From Albula goreensis (lineage: Eukaryota; Chordata; Actinopteri; Albuliformes; Albulidae), in assembly GCA_022829145.1 (NCBI GenBank), contig CM040748.1, positions 285,001-349,000 on the forward strand: a stretch of 64,000 bases of DNA. Reading direction: 5' to 3'. Under the pieces are notes generated by a model. That model saw only the letters and a list, made by a program, of their open reading frames with translations, ran no database searches and was not told where the DNA came from. A program made the position numbers and the translations under genes. This document shows positions 13,201 through 24,470 of this stretch, piece after piece. Every line of letters starts with the position of its first letter. The stretch's first letter is position 1.

Positions 13201-16200
13201 TGTACATTATATATAAATGTCATACATACGCATTATATATGTGTACGGGTCATACATACGCATTATATATGTGTACGGGTCATACATACGCATTATATAT
13301 GTGTGTACGGGTTACATATTATATGTGTGTACGGGTCATACATACGCATTATATATGTGTACGGGTCATACATACGCATTATATATGTGTACGGGTCATA
13401 CATACGCATTATATATGTGTGTACGGGTCATACATACGCATTATATATGTGTACGGGTCATACATACGCATTATATATGTGTACGGGTCATACATACGCA
13501 TTATATATGTGTACAGGTCATACATACGCATTATATATGTGTACGGGTCATACATACGCATTATATATGTGTACGGGTCATACATACGCATTATATATGT
13601 GTGTACGGGTCATACATACGCATTATATATGTGTACGGGTCATACATACGCATTATATATGTGTACAGGTCATACATACGCATTATATATGTGTACGGGT
13701 CATACATACGCATTATATATGTGTACGGGTCATACATACGCATTATATATGTGTGTACGGGTCATACATACGCATTATATATGTGTACGGGTCATACATA
13801 CGCATTATATATGTGTACGGGTCATACATACGCATTATATATGTGTACGGGTCATACATACGCATTATATGTGTGTACGGGTCATACATACGCATTATAT
13901 ATGTGTACGGGTCATACATACGCATTATATATGTGTACGGGTCATACATACGCATTATATATGTGTACGGGTCATACATACGCATTATATATGTGTACGG
14001 GTCATACATACGCATTATATATGTGTACGGGTCATACATACGCATTATATATGTGTACGGGTCATACATACGCATTATATATGTGTACAGCAGGATAAAG
14101 ACTAACCCTAACCCTACAGGCCTATAGAGGCACACAGGGGCTGTTAGTTCAGTCGAGTGCATCGAGCTCTAACCAGCATAAGGAAGCAAAAGGATGTCAG
14201 TAAGTAGCGCAGCGTAATGATTTATTTACAGGCAGAGAGTCTCAAGCAGCAGAGCATTAATATGGCAGCACAGGGATCTCAGTCTGCACTGATTTCAGAA
14301 CACAGATCTCATTCTGCTCTGATTTCAGCACAGGGATCTCATTCTGCCCTGATTTCAGCGCAAGGATCTCATTATGCTCTGATTTCAGTGCAGTGATCTC
14401 ATTCTGCTCTGATTTCAGCACAGGGATCTCATTCTGCTCTGATTTCAGCACAGGGATCTCATTCTGCTCTGATTTCAGCACAGGGATCTCATTCTGCCCT
14501 GATTTCAGCGCAGGGATCTCATTCTGCCCTGATTTCAGTGCAGGGATCTCATTCTGCCCTGATTTCAGCACAGGGATCTCATTCTGCCCTGATTTCAGCG
14601 CAGGGATCTCATTCTGCTCTGATTTCAGCGCAGGGATCTCATTCTGCCCTGATTTCAGCGCAGGGATCTCATTCTGCTCTGATTTCAGCGCAGGGATCTC
14701 ATTCTGCCCTGATTTCAGCGCAGGGATCTCATTCTGCTCTGATTTCAGCACAGGGATCTCATTCTGCTCTGATTTCAGCACAGGGATCTCACTCCATGAA
14801 GTTCTGCACAGTATATTTTAAAAATTCTATATTGTATTACATTTCCATCAGGGAAGACATGCACAGCCTCATCTACCCTTCAGAACTCATTCAGGATACT
14901 GCCATGACAACACATGCCTACAGTTTTGATTGGCCATTCCAAATTGGGGAGAAAAAATGGGAAATTAAGAGCTTTAAATAATATTTACCTAAGTACATTA
15001 CCGTGAAGATGTGTGGTGTGACTCACTGCATTTGTGACTCTGAGGTGTTTGCGCTCTGCAGATACGTGCTATGTCCTGTCCTTCGCCATCATCATGCTGA
15101 ACACCAGCCTGCACAACCCCAACGTGCGCGACAAGCCGGCCGTGGAGCGCTTCATCTCCATGAACCGCGGCATCAACGAAGGAGGAGACCTGCCCGAGGA
15201 GCTGCTGCGGGTGAGCGCGTCTGCAGGCTGCGCATCCCATGGGGTGATGCAGTGAAATGAAAAACTGCATCTGCGTGTTTCCCGCATATGCAGGCGCAAA
15301 CTGACAATTACTAACCAAGATCTTTAGTCCATCACAGAGTCCAGGTCCATTAATAAGCTTGTTTTAGCATGTATAATGGCATAAATCTACAGCTCATTAT
15401 CTGCTCTGTTTTTACAGAATTTATATGAAAGTATTAAGAACGAGCCTTTCAAAATCCCAGAGGATGATGGGAATGACCTGACACACACGTTCTTCAACCC
15501 AGACAGAGAGGGCTGGCTGCTGAAGCTGGGTGAGTGACGAGGTTTTCCATTGTACAACTGCGCAGCTCACAAACCCCACAGAAGCCACACAAAAAACCTG
15601 ACTTTGGCAAGATACTGGCTATAAACCTCAACTCTGAGTCTCTCAGTGCACTGGGCAGAATCCATCCTCAGATGCAGGAAAGTGAAGAGCAGTGGATCTC
15701 AGTGAAGGGTGAAACTGTTGGTAAAGATGAGTACTGTCACATGTGTGCAGCGACATGGCTGAAGTATGAATCTGCCCTCTTGGGCACTTTGCTGTGTTAT
15801 TGGCGGTGCTTACAGAACACATGTACATCATTTATTAAAATTAAAAACAAATTATTTATCAAGCAACTCATTTTTGCCAAGCAGATAAATGTACTAAAAA
15901 GAATGTCTTGTACAGGGATTCAGAGGTATAGTGAGCCCGACCCCATGCCACGTTTCTGTGTGTGAAATAAGAGCTTCTGAGAGCAAAAACCTCCTCATTA
16001 CCCTCATTCTGACAAAGGTGCAAGTGTGAAGTATGATTCATCTCCATTTATCCTTAAACTACAGATCCCTTCACTATATGAGAAAAGAGAGTTTATGTCA
16101 CTGTTACAACTGCAGTTATACATTTCCAAGCTTTCTAACTTCAAAAACCAGATATCAATAACAAAAGAGTTGAGACTTTTCCCACATACAGTGTTACACT

Positions 16201-19200
16201 CACACTTGTTTCTGACATTCACTCAATGGGGAAGTAAAAAAATCTTAACCATTTGATTTTATACACAAATCACAGAATAGGATTCTTTACTCAAAGGTCA
16301 CAGATATGGGGTTTTCTCTTCTTTTGGGATTTCCTTCAAACAAACTCAAAAAAATCAGCTGACTGGCTGCAGGTGGCCCTGATCTTACAGGCTCAGCCCA
16401 TTAACCAGGGTAGCTCCACCCACCAGGGTAGCTCCACCCACCAGCCCCAGCATGAAAACCAGAAATGGACTTCAGGGAAGAATGGCTTTCAGCCACGGCT
16501 CCATTTCAGCCCTAAGTCATCATTTACTTATATTTTATACTCTCAAATGTATCTGAATTTGGGAAATAAAGGACATGCATTTCATTGTTCTTTCAAAAGA
16601 TGAAATTGAAGTGCCGTGTGCATATGTATTACATGCGGGTTTCTATTTTGTCTTTATGGCTTCCTCCTCCTCCATCTTCCTCCCCCTTGTGTAGCATGAC
16701 GTTTCTGACTTGCCTTTCCTGATTGCAGTGTGTCTTTGCTTTTGCTTGCTTTGTTGTAAATAGTGGATGTTTAAATGTGCCTTCTTGTTTCCCTTTTGGC
16801 CTTTGACCTCTCCCATTTCTGTTCTGTGACTGGCTGTCTCTACTTACTCTGCGCCAGGAGGTAGGTACCCACCCCCTCTGCTCCCCCATGCTCATCTCTG
16901 TGTGTCATCCTTAATGTTGCTGTTTTGCAACGTCGGCTGCACAGCACTTTCCATCTGATTTTCTGGAGATTGATCTGATGTCAGTGGATCAGTGGGCTGG
17001 TTTGTGGGGGTTAAAGGTCGCTGGGGATTTGGGGGGGGGGCATGTCCCTCTCCTGCTGGCTCAGATGGGCACATTCCTCTCACAACCAGGGGGTTAATCA
17101 AATCCACTTGCAGAGTGTCTCATGTGTCTCTTCAGGGATAAAAACAATTATATTGTACTTTCTGGAGGAAATTTAATGTCTGCAGTTTTGTAATTATTTT
17201 AATTTGGTGTGTAAATACAGCCCCTAAGAGGTATAATTCTGTTCTCTCTCTTTGGAGGTTACGCCATCAGCTGAGTCGGGATTAACCTGTTCAGCTCCTG
17301 CCATGTCATTGGTTTCTGTTTTTCATTTGAAATTGATGCTTCCAAAATATAGTAGATGGCAAGCAAACCCAGTTCAAACACAAAGTAGTCAATTATAAAA
17401 TGAAAGCTCTATGTTTCTCTAAGCTTAACCTCTTTTGAGGCACGAAGGGATGGTCAATGAATCACTGTGAAGGAATGCATTGGAAATGTCGCGTCACTGT
17501 CCGGTTAGCACATGCTCTGCTAATCTACTATGGCTAACTCCCACCCTCATTGGACAATGCTATGGCTAACTCCCTCAGAGGGCAATGCTGTGGCTAACTC
17601 CCTCAGAGGGCAATGCTATGGCTAACTCCCTCAGAGGGCAATGCTGTGGCTAACTCCCTCAGAGGGCAATGCTATGGCTAACTCCCTCAGAGGGCAATGC
17701 TGTGGCTAACGCCTTCACAGGGTACTCCTCATGCTAACTCCCTCACTGGGAAATGCTAAGGCTAATTCCTCTTTAGCAGGAGGAGCAAAACTCTTAGCAG
17801 AAGCACACACACACGGCTGTTGCGCTCAGGTCCTGGCAGGACTCAGCTTGCGTGGCTCTCAGGTCCTGGCAGGACTCGGCCTGGGTGGCTCTCAGGTCCT
17901 GGCAGGACTCGGCCTGGGTGGCTCTCAGGTCCTGGCAGGACTCGGCCTGGGTGGCTCTCAGGTCCTGGCAGGACTCGGCATGCGTGGCTCTCAGGTCCTG
18001 GCAGGACTCGGCCTGGGTGGCTGTTGCCCAGCACAGTGCAGGATCATTAAAAGCTGCGTCACAGTGACTGGCCCCCAGCCCTGGGGCTCCTCACCCACAG
18101 ACTGAGCTCACTAATTCACTCTAATGACTCTTTTCCTCCCTCCTGCTCTGTGTTAGGTTCAGCCAAACTGCCTGTGCAGGAAAGCTCTTTTACAGCGTAA
18201 TCCGCTGTTTTCAACAGTTTTCCAGGTGATCAAATGAAAGGCTGGCGCTCTGCTGGAGCTCCAGGCCTTCTCCATGGATACCGCCTCACCCGTCTCACTG
18301 AAGCACTTAAACACAGTGCTTACAGGACACAGCTACACCAGGCTGGAGAGCTGTAGGCAGGACTGAATGGGTGAAATATAAGCAGGGGAAGGTCAGCATA
18401 TGACAGGGCTGTGTGTGGAAGCTGAAAGGCTCCCCTGTGTGCTGGCATGTTCCTGGGCCAGAGCAGGGCGGATTCTGCAGTGCTCCGAGCAGAAGGAGGA
18501 AAACTGCAGCAGAAAGCATAAGCTTTGCTGAGAAGAGGGGAGAAAACGTACACCTCCCTGCAGGGAGATGCTGCTCGCATCCTTCAGTAACAGCATGGCA
18601 CCTCTCCCGACAAGAGACACAATTAGCTCACTGCGGAAAATACCCCAACCCTCACACCAGGGACCCATCCAGCTCCTATCGACTCGCTGCAGGGCCAGTG
18701 GCACCATCCACAGGGACAGGCACGCTCTCTGACTGCACCTCCTCACATGGAAGACAGTGTGAACATGCATCTGTCTCCTTCCATCGTTTAAGGCTAAATT
18801 ATGGGTGTGATGCTTGTACCACAGTAACTTATTATGCCTGAGGAAGGAGAGTAAAAAGAGCTCTCTTTATGCAGTGTACAATTTCCACAAAGCTGGATTT
18901 TACAAGAAATTATTGGAAAATACGGCCAAAGCAAATAAAGCTATTATATGATGGTTTTCTGCTGGAAAATGACATGCCGTTTTAAACAGAATGCTTTCAA
19001 TGGAATTTTGGTTGGAAAGAATAATTTTAAGAAGGAAAATGATACGCTACATACTTTAACAAGAGAAAAGGGCTGGAGGTTTGTCAAATGCATCTCTGCC
19101 TCTAGAAATAAAGAATTTAAAATCCTACTTTACACTGACATCCAAGATGAAGACATTCATTGCAGAAACAGTTCTGCTAAGCTACTTGCTTTTTATTTGA

Positions 19201-22200
19201 CTTTATTTTTTGCTTGTTCCATCTCATGCAGAATTGTAGTTTTTTTGGCATGGAGGTAACACTGTTGGAATGATGTCCTGTATCCCTCTGGCCCCTCTCT
19301 GCTGAGGAAACGCACGCTGTCACATGTGGAAGGCTCACATTACTGACATTTTTCCTCAAATTGAATGCACATTGTTCCTGTCCGGTTTCCTCAGCGGAGG
19401 CTCCACTCAGCCGCTCCCAGCAGCGCTGAATGCTGAGACCAGAATTATCAGGTTTCATTACAACTGTACACCCTTACAGCAGCCAGCACAAACAGCATAT
19501 GCACAAGAAATATAAATCATTTCTCAGCATAAACACTTGCCAGAGTGTGTATCCTATCCACTTCTACCTGCACTGCTGTGTTTTCATCTTTGGAGGATAT
19601 TTGTCTGATCTCAAGTCTTTTATTTTGTTTTACTGCAGGAGGAAGAGTAAAAACATGGAAACGAAGGTGGTTTATTTTGACGGACAACTGCCTCTACTAC
19701 TTTGAGTACACAACAGTAAGTTTGCATTCAGACATGTAGATTCCTGATGTTGACCCCCACCTAATCTGTGCCAAACAATCAAGGGTTAAACCTGCAAGCA
19801 CTTCTGATTGCTTCCATCTGAGTAATTAAAGAACTCAGGTGTCAGTGTTAAGTGATAGAGAGAGACAGACACAGGGAGACAGACAGCCAGTGAGAGAGAA
19901 ACAGAGAGAAAGTGAGAGACAGAGAGCGAGACAGACTGCAGAAGCATTTAATACAGGCAGTCCTTTCACCCCCTCCCAAAGACAATTAACACAAAGCATC
20001 AGCAACATCTGTCTGCCCCCCTCCTCCATGATCAGAAGTTCCAGGATACATGGCCCCATCAGCAGGGCAGTGAAGGCCTCCACACAGATACCCAAATGGC
20101 CCCATCAGCAGGGCAGTGAAGGCCTCCACACAGATACCCATTGCCGGAGGCATCAGCTCTGCCAATGTGGGGCTGGTTTTTTATTTTCTTGTTGTTAATC
20201 TACTCTTGGGTAACATCTTGTTTGTGCTCCACTGAGAGAGAGATTTCATGGAATGGCTAAGCCCCTCCCACTGCCTCCCACAGGACAAGGAGCCCCGCGG
20301 GATCATCCCCCTGGAAAACCTGAGTATCCGAGAAGTCGAGGAGCCCCGGAAACCAGTAAGTCATGTGACTTTTAAGAAGAACTTGCTGGTGGTAATTAAG
20401 TATTCAGCAGTAATTGTGTCTGTACCTAGCAGTAATTAAGCATCAGTACCTAGCAGTAATTAAGCATCAGTACCTAGCAGTAACTAAGCATCAGTACCCA
20501 GCAGTAATTAAGTGCCAGTACCCAGCAGTAATTAAGTGCCAGTACCCAGCAGTAATTAAGTGTCAGTACCCAGCAGTAATTAAGTGCCAGTACCCAGCAG
20601 TAATTAAGTGCCAGTACCCAGCAGTAATTAAGTGCCAGCACCCAGCAGTAATTAAGTGCCAGTACCCAGCAGTAATTAAGCTTCAGTACCCAGCAGTATT
20701 TAAGTGCCAGTACCCAGCAGTAATTAAGCTTCAGTACCCAGCAGTAATTAAGCTTCAGTACCCAGCAGTAATTAAGCTTCAGTACCCAGCTTGCCCTGAA
20801 TGGCCATGAATGAAGGCGCTCTTTATCTGTGATGATGTCTGTTACGGATAACCCCCTATCTGCATGTGTGTCTCACTCAGAACTGCTTTGAGCTGTACAA
20901 CCCCAATCACAAGGGCCAGGTAATCAAGGCCTGCAAGACGGAGGCCGATGGCCGGGTGGTGGAGGGCAACCATGTGGTGTACAGGATATCAGCGCCTACG
21001 CCAGAGGAGAAGGAGGAGTGGATCAAGTCAATCAAGTAAGATCTCCTCTGAGCCACTGTCTCCTCCCACCATCCCTTAGAGGGCTGAAAAGCCGCTAACC
21101 GCTAACTGGAGCCTGTGATGCTGCCCCACTGTGTGGTGTCTGATTGAGTGATAAGATTCTCCAGCTCTGTGGGGTTTTCAATGGATGACAAAAACAGATA
21201 ATTACATATTTTTGTCACAAAACAAGGAACTTGAAAACATGTACTATATATTAGAGAAAAACGTTCTGTAAGTATTCTACGCCCCAAGTCTTTTCTCTGA
21301 ACAAGTTGCACAGCTGTTTTTGTGTTACCTTCTGGGCAGAGGGGTTAAACATACTCAGGCAGGAAAAGTGGGAAATGCAAATATCTGGCTTCATTAGTCC
21401 CGAGGAAGAAACCAGAATTCACAGAATGCCTTATTTACTGTATATTGAAAACAAAGCAGTAAGCTACACTGAAATGATTATACTCTGCACAGAAAATGTC
21501 TTCATGTCCTTTTTTCTGGCAGTGCTGTTTGGAAAGATTAATAGACACCAGCTGAAACGCTGGTCTAGAGGGTAGAGCAGGGGTGGGCAACCCTGGTCCT
21601 GGAGTGCCAGAGACATTTCTGGTTTTCACTCCAGCCAAACCCCTGACAGTGTAATCAGACAGGGGTTAATTAACAGACAGAGTTATTTATCAGGCTTTAA
21701 TTACTGCAGTTGACCATGTGCTGGAGCTGGAAGAGGAGCTTCACCATTCAGGATTAGGCACTTCATAACCACTCAAACTGTACTCGAGAACTCGGGCAGA
21801 ACGAAATCCCGAAACAGCTCTAGCACTCAAGGACCAGGTTTGCGCACCCTTGGGGTAGGGGGAGGCACTCTGGATCTGAATAGATGTTTAAGTGGGAGGA
21901 GCAGAGAGGCTGTGGTTTCAGTGCTGAGGGGAGGGGCATAGAGGGTGTGGTTTCAGTGCTGAGGGGAGGGGCATAGAGGGTGTGGTTTCAGTGCTGAGGG
22001 GAGGGGCATAGAGGGTGTCTGGCCTTGGCCCACACAATCAGCTGTCTCCTCTCTGGATGTGGTCTGGCGGTGGTTGCCTGGCTGTGGTTGCCATGGTCAC
22101 TTCTGCCTGTTTGTGTGTGAACAGCAGCCTCAGCTGGTCTGGAGTAGAGTCTGCCACTCCTGGGAAAGCAGGTGTTAGTCACCGCTCCCGCCGCCCTGGT

Positions 22201-23121
22201 GGGCGAGGGCACACAGGCTGGCACAAGCAGGGCATGCTGCTCTTTCTATGCTGCACTGGGCAGTTTGGCTTCACATGCAGTATGGGAAAGATGGCAGTAA
22301 AGCATGTGACGGGAAGGAGAGGGAACGAGGGCACGCAGGCTGCTGGTGCTGGCCAGAGGGAAGGCTCTCACAGCTCAGGATAGCGGCTCCAGACTGCTGC
22401 TCATTTCTGCTCCAGATCTCCAGGGGCTTATCCCCTGCGCCCAGCAGCTCAAGCTCAGGAAACGTGATTATTCCCCTAACCCACTCGTAGTGTGAGACCT
22501 GGGCCGCATCCCTCCGATTCAGCAAGATGAGACACTGACCCAGTAAAGATGGAGAGGCGCCCAGCGTGGGGTAACACCCACAGCCCAAAGCAGATGCACT
22601 CAGTGTCCTACCCACATAAGGCCACTGTTCCTGGAGGCTTCTCCCCTCCCGCCTCTTCACACGATTTTATCTGATATTAGAAGATCAATTTGAGCATTGC
22701 TTCCTGCAGTGAGGTTGTGAGCTATTTAGACTGAGAACATTCTGGACTCAGTCCTACAGGACCTCAGATAGGACAGCCAAACATGTAAATAACCGAGTTG
22801 GTGTAAGTTTTCAACATACAAAGTTTCGCCGATTTATTCACCTGTGAAAGGTGAGGGGAGATGGATCGTGCACTTGAAAAAACAAGCGAAACAAGAATCT
22901 TTAGCAACCATGGAAACAAAACTGGGTCACAGAACAAACTTAAAAAATGCCCGGTTACAGCAGGGGCTGGCATGAGTGTGCTGCCATTTCCATATCAGAG
23001 AGTTTTCTGTGAACTATTTTTATAGATTTTCTTTGCTTCTCTCTCTAGGGCGAGCATCAGTCGGGATCCCTTCTATGACATGCTGGCCACCAGGAAACGG
23101 CGTATCGCCAACAAGAAGTGA
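7132..23121 (+). CDS. cyth3: Cytohesin-3 (GRP1/ARNO3), ARF guanine-nucleotide exchange factor; 5' exon missing
   Basis: Cytohesins load GTP on ARF1/ARF6 at PIP3-rich membranes. Exons read in phase: 7132-7214, 7945-8009, 8683-8749, 9719-9837, 12313-12393, 12509-12621, 15062-15210, 15418-15529, optional 16858-16860, 19639-19715, 20284-20355, 20881-21035, 23049-23121. Domain order is an N-terminal coiled coil (exons 2-4), a Sec7 domain (exons 5-8) with the glutamic finger in VIGDYLGER, and a PH domain (exons 9-13) with the phosphoinositide segment [11 protein letters not shown], closing with a basic tail. The C-terminus [13 protein letters not shown] is what I remember for cytohesin-3, which decides the paralog. 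Exon 1, carrying the start codon, is left of the window, since exon 2 begins in phase 1. The gene is tail-to-tail with usp42. Intron 6 (12394-12508) is only 115 bp, while intron 7 carries two large minisatellites. Confidence 0.96.
7390..7872. mobile_element. pogo/Tigger-like non-autonomous element, 483 bp, TA duplication
   Basis: The ends are CAGATCGAGTAACCC and, on the other strand, CAGGTTGAGGATCCC, matching at about 19 of the first 25 positions, with TA immediately outside each end. Internal CGGATTTTGGATTTT blocks are also inverted between the halves. It sits in cyth3 intron 2 and has no transposase. Confidence 0.72.
7945..8009 (+). CDS. cyth3: cyth3 exon 3 (coiled coil)
   Basis: Encodes [20 protein letters not shown], the rest of the heptad-rich coiled coil that binds scaffold partners in this family. 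The donor is gag|gtgagt and the exon leaves in phase 2. Confidence 0.95.
8255..8500. repeat. 58-bp tandem repeat, about 4 copies
   Basis: Units begin ACACTAATACTGCTGTTACA at 8261, 8319 and 8377, in cyth3 intron 3. Confidence 0.93.
8683..8749 (+). CDS. cyth3: cyth3 exon 4
   Basis: Encodes [20 protein letters not shown] plus PKK, the linker leading into Sec7. The acceptor is aatgtag and the donor is aaa|gtaagt. Confidence 0.95.
9719..9837 (+). CDS. cyth3: cyth3 exon 5 (Sec7, glutamic finger)
   Basis: Starts [20 protein letters not shown] and ends [12 protein letters not shown]. The Glu in GDYLGE is the catalytic finger that ejects GDP from ARF in Sec7 domains, so the domain looks active. Confidence 0.96.
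11385..11475. repeat. 27-bp tandem repeat, about 3 copies
   Basis: Units of GATGGAGAGACTGATGAGTG plus AGTGAGC in cyth3 intron 5. A purine-rich (GA)n stretch follows at about 11898-11947. Confidence 0.8.
12313..12393 (+). CDS. cyth3: cyth3 exon 6 (Sec7)
   Basis: Encodes [20 protein letters not shown] and NLVQALR. It joins to the next exon across a 115-bp intron, and the junction arginine codon is split AG|G. Confidence 0.96.
12509..12621 (+). CDS. cyth3: cyth3 exon 7 (Sec7)
   Basis: Encodes [20 protein letters not shown] through CNPGVFQST. The donor is aca-g|gtcaga, and a 1.45 kb minisatellite starts only about 20 bp downstream of it. Confidence 0.96.
12642..14089. repeat. 30-bp minisatellite, about 48 copies, 1.45 kb
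   Basis: The unit contains TGTGTACGGGTCATACATAC and GCATTATATA. A minority of units are 32 bp, with an extra TG, and one region near 13205 and 13310 is disturbed. It begins about 20 bp after the cyth3 exon 7 donor. Long open frames on both strands come from the 30-bp period and are not genes. Confidence 0.97.
14266..14791. repeat. Second 30-bp minisatellite, about 17 copies
   Basis: The unit is GGGATCTCATTCTGCYCTGA plus TTTCAGCRCA, unrelated in sequence to the array 180 bp upstream although the period is the same. Variant positions alternate C/T and A/G along the array. Confidence 0.96.
15062..15210 (+). CDS. cyth3: cyth3 exon 8 (Sec7 end)
   Basis: Encodes [20 protein letters not shown] through [12 protein letters not shown], the hydrophobic ARF-binding groove and the end of Sec7. 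It is more GC-rich than the flanking introns. The donor is cgg|gtgagc. Confidence 0.96.
15418..15529 (+). CDS. cyth3: cyth3 exon 9 (Sec7-PH linker, PH start)
   Basis: Encodes [20 protein letters not shown] then [13 protein letters not shown], the autoinhibitory linker and first PH strand. It ends in phase 1 after a single G, so the next glycine codons depend on which exon follows. Confidence 0.96.
16858..16860 (+). CDS. cyth3: cyth3 3-nucleotide alternative microexon (GAG)
   Basis: The trinucleotide GAG lies between a long pyrimidine-rich tract ending gcgccag and a donor gtaggt. Exon 9 ends with G and exon 10 starts GAGGAAGA, so skipping gives GGA-GGA-AGA (two glycines, GGR) and inclusion gives three (GGGR). 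Cytohesin diglycine and triglycine PH variants made by a 3-nt exon are established for this family; diglycine forms prefer PIP3. The position, phase and product all fit, though a 3-nt match alone proves nothing. Confidence 0.82.
17528..17755. repeat. 28-bp tandem repeat, about 8 copies
   Basis: Units of GGCTAACTCCCTCAGAGGGC plus AATGCTAT/TG, diverged at both ends, in the large cyth3 intron before exon 10. Confidence 0.9.
17826..18028. repeat. 33-bp tandem repeat, about 6 copies
   Basis: Units of TGGCTCTCAGGTCCTGGCAG plus GACTCGGCCTGGG, starting 70 bp after the previous array. Confidence 0.92.
19639..19715 (+). CDS. cyth3: cyth3 exon 10 (PH phosphoinositide site)
   Basis: Encodes [20 protein letters not shown] then FEYTT. 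The Lys/Arg residues of KTWKRRW contact inositol phosphates in cytohesin PH domains. The acceptor is tactgcag and the donor is aca|gtaagt. Confidence 0.96.
20051..20142. repeat. 46-bp direct duplication
   Basis: Two nearly identical copies beginning TGGCCCCATCAGCAGGGCAG at 20051 and 20097. It may be a nascent tandem array. Confidence 0.85.
20284..20355 (+). CDS. cyth3: cyth3 exon 11 (PH)
   Basis: Encodes [20 protein letters not shown] plus PRKP. It is in phase 0 on both sides, and its donor is followed within 60 bp by a 24-bp tandem array. Confidence 0.96.
20405..20790. repeat. 24-bp tandem repeat, about 15 copies
   Basis: Units of CAGTACCCAGCAGTAATTAA plus GTGC or GCTT, lying just after the cyth3 exon 11 donor. 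The period of 24 gives spurious open frames. Confidence 0.95.
20881..21035 (+). CDS. cyth3: cyth3 exon 12 (PH end)
   Basis: Encodes [20 protein letters not shown] through [12 protein letters not shown], the C-terminal PH strands and helix. The final lysine codon is split AA|G. Confidence 0.96.
21578..21852. mobile_element. hAT-type MITE, 275 bp
   Basis: The left end CAGGGGTGGGCAACCCTGGT pairs with the right end, whose complement is CAAGGGTGCGCAAACCTGGT. Flanks GGGTAGAG and GGGTAGGG are an 8-bp duplication with one mismatch. No coding capacity. Confidence 0.82.
21905..22018. repeat. 35-bp tandem repeat, about 3 copies
   Basis: Units of GTGGTTTCAGTGCTGAGGGG plus AGGGGCATAGAGGGT, shortly after the hAT MITE. 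Confidence 0.88.
23049..23121 (+). CDS. cyth3: cyth3 last coding exon
   Basis: Encodes [20 protein letters not shown] then NKK and TGA at 23119-23121. This is the polybasic tail that helps membrane docking. Confidence 0.96.
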
Positions 23122-24470
23122 GAGGCGGCGCTCCCGGGCCCGGCTCGCACACTGATCTCCTCTCAGGGGGGTTTAACACTACCAGCACAAAGGGCACGGG
23201 ACTGGAGCAAGGACCAGGGACCAGACAGAAAGCTGAGCGAGAGACTCTGTCACCACAGCGTGATGGCAACCCTGTCCCCATAACCACCCCCCTTAATTAT
23301 TCTGCAGCAGTGTTTTCCACCCATGTCTGTACCCCTGGTTTGTTTCAGTGACTTCAGTAGCACAACTGCCATTTTTTATATGCATGGATGTATGTACACG
23401 TAGGCAAAGGATAAAATGTGGGGAGACAATCAATTTTCTGAGAAGCCTTCAGTCAGTATGATTAACGTAAGAAAAACGGCATTCTGGGAGGCTAATGAAG
23501 TGCCTGTACATGTGCGTGTTACCAAGGAGACCCAGCACCGCCAGCACAGGTCACATGACACTTTGCCTGTGTCACATCACAGACTCCATACAAGAAGTGT
23601 GTGCGAGTCTCAGTGATGCTGAACACAGATGGTGCTCCCGCCTCTGAACCCAAATACCTCTGTAATTCACCTCATCTCTGGCAAACTTCATGTCACTGAT
23701 TTTCATATCCTCTTACTTCTGTTGATATTTCATAACTATAAGATTTCAAAACATAGCAGTAGCTAACAGTCTGAGTCAGCTGGGCTGATCACTGATATTG
23801 AAAACAAACGTTTTTATCTCCTGTCAGTGAGTGAGGTGCAGTCAGCCCTGGCGCTTTGAGAAGCCTACGTTAACAGCAGTGTATAGAAACGCTGTCATTG
23901 TTCTGGGGGAGTATACTGAAAGCACTCATATTTTTGTAAACTGTTATGAAGTAAAACTGCTTGCTGACAGTTTGTATTGAAGATCCTCTCCCATAACCAG
24001 TTGTGTTTTATATTTATTTTTTATTGTTTAAAATGATAGATTTTAAGTTATGTGTAAATAATGTATAGCCTGTATTAGTTTTCCCTGTTTTGTTACTGCC
24101 TGTAAAACCTAATGGCTGTAAGCTGCATCATTGTTGAAATTTGTATTTAAAAACACTAACAGAAACAAAAAATTTGCAAATATGGTCTTGGATCGGACAT
24201 GCAGAGTGAGGTGCCACATTGAAAACTGATGAAGCTGCAGCTAGCAGTTTTACCAGAAAATGTGAAACAGACGCCCTGACCGAGGGAAGCGTGATTTCAG
24301 TAAGACGCCCAGTGGAAAAGCAGGCTTTGTGACATCACATCTGCAGGCGGCATACAGGCAGACACCATGATGATGCAGCTCCAGCTCAAATACTATATGA
24401 AGAATTAACTAAATGTTTAGACCTTCCTATATGTGTAAAAACTACATAATTAAAAGCCAGTGACTGTTTG
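23122..24470 (+). other. cyth3: cyth3 3' untranslated region (end approximate)
   Basis: AT-rich non-coding sequence follows the stop. An ATTAAA hexamer at 24449-24454 is a plausible poly(A) signal; I see no AATAAA nearer the stop, and the true end is not determined. Confidence 0.45.

Noticed and set aside
14099-14117. Telomere-like TAACCC repeats
   Set aside because: Only two copies, explained by chance at the array edge.
12561-14127. Open frames of over 500 codons on the + strand
   Set aside because: They are translations of the 30-bp minisatellite (period divisible by three, no stop in the unit), are open on both strands and interrupt the cyth3 gene.
12642-14791. CRISPR-like array
   Set aside because: The units are contiguous with no unique spacers, and the genome is eukaryotic.
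18413-18841. 142-codon + strand frame
   Set aside because: Lies in a cyth3 intron, with no splice-compatible ends and no recognisable domain.
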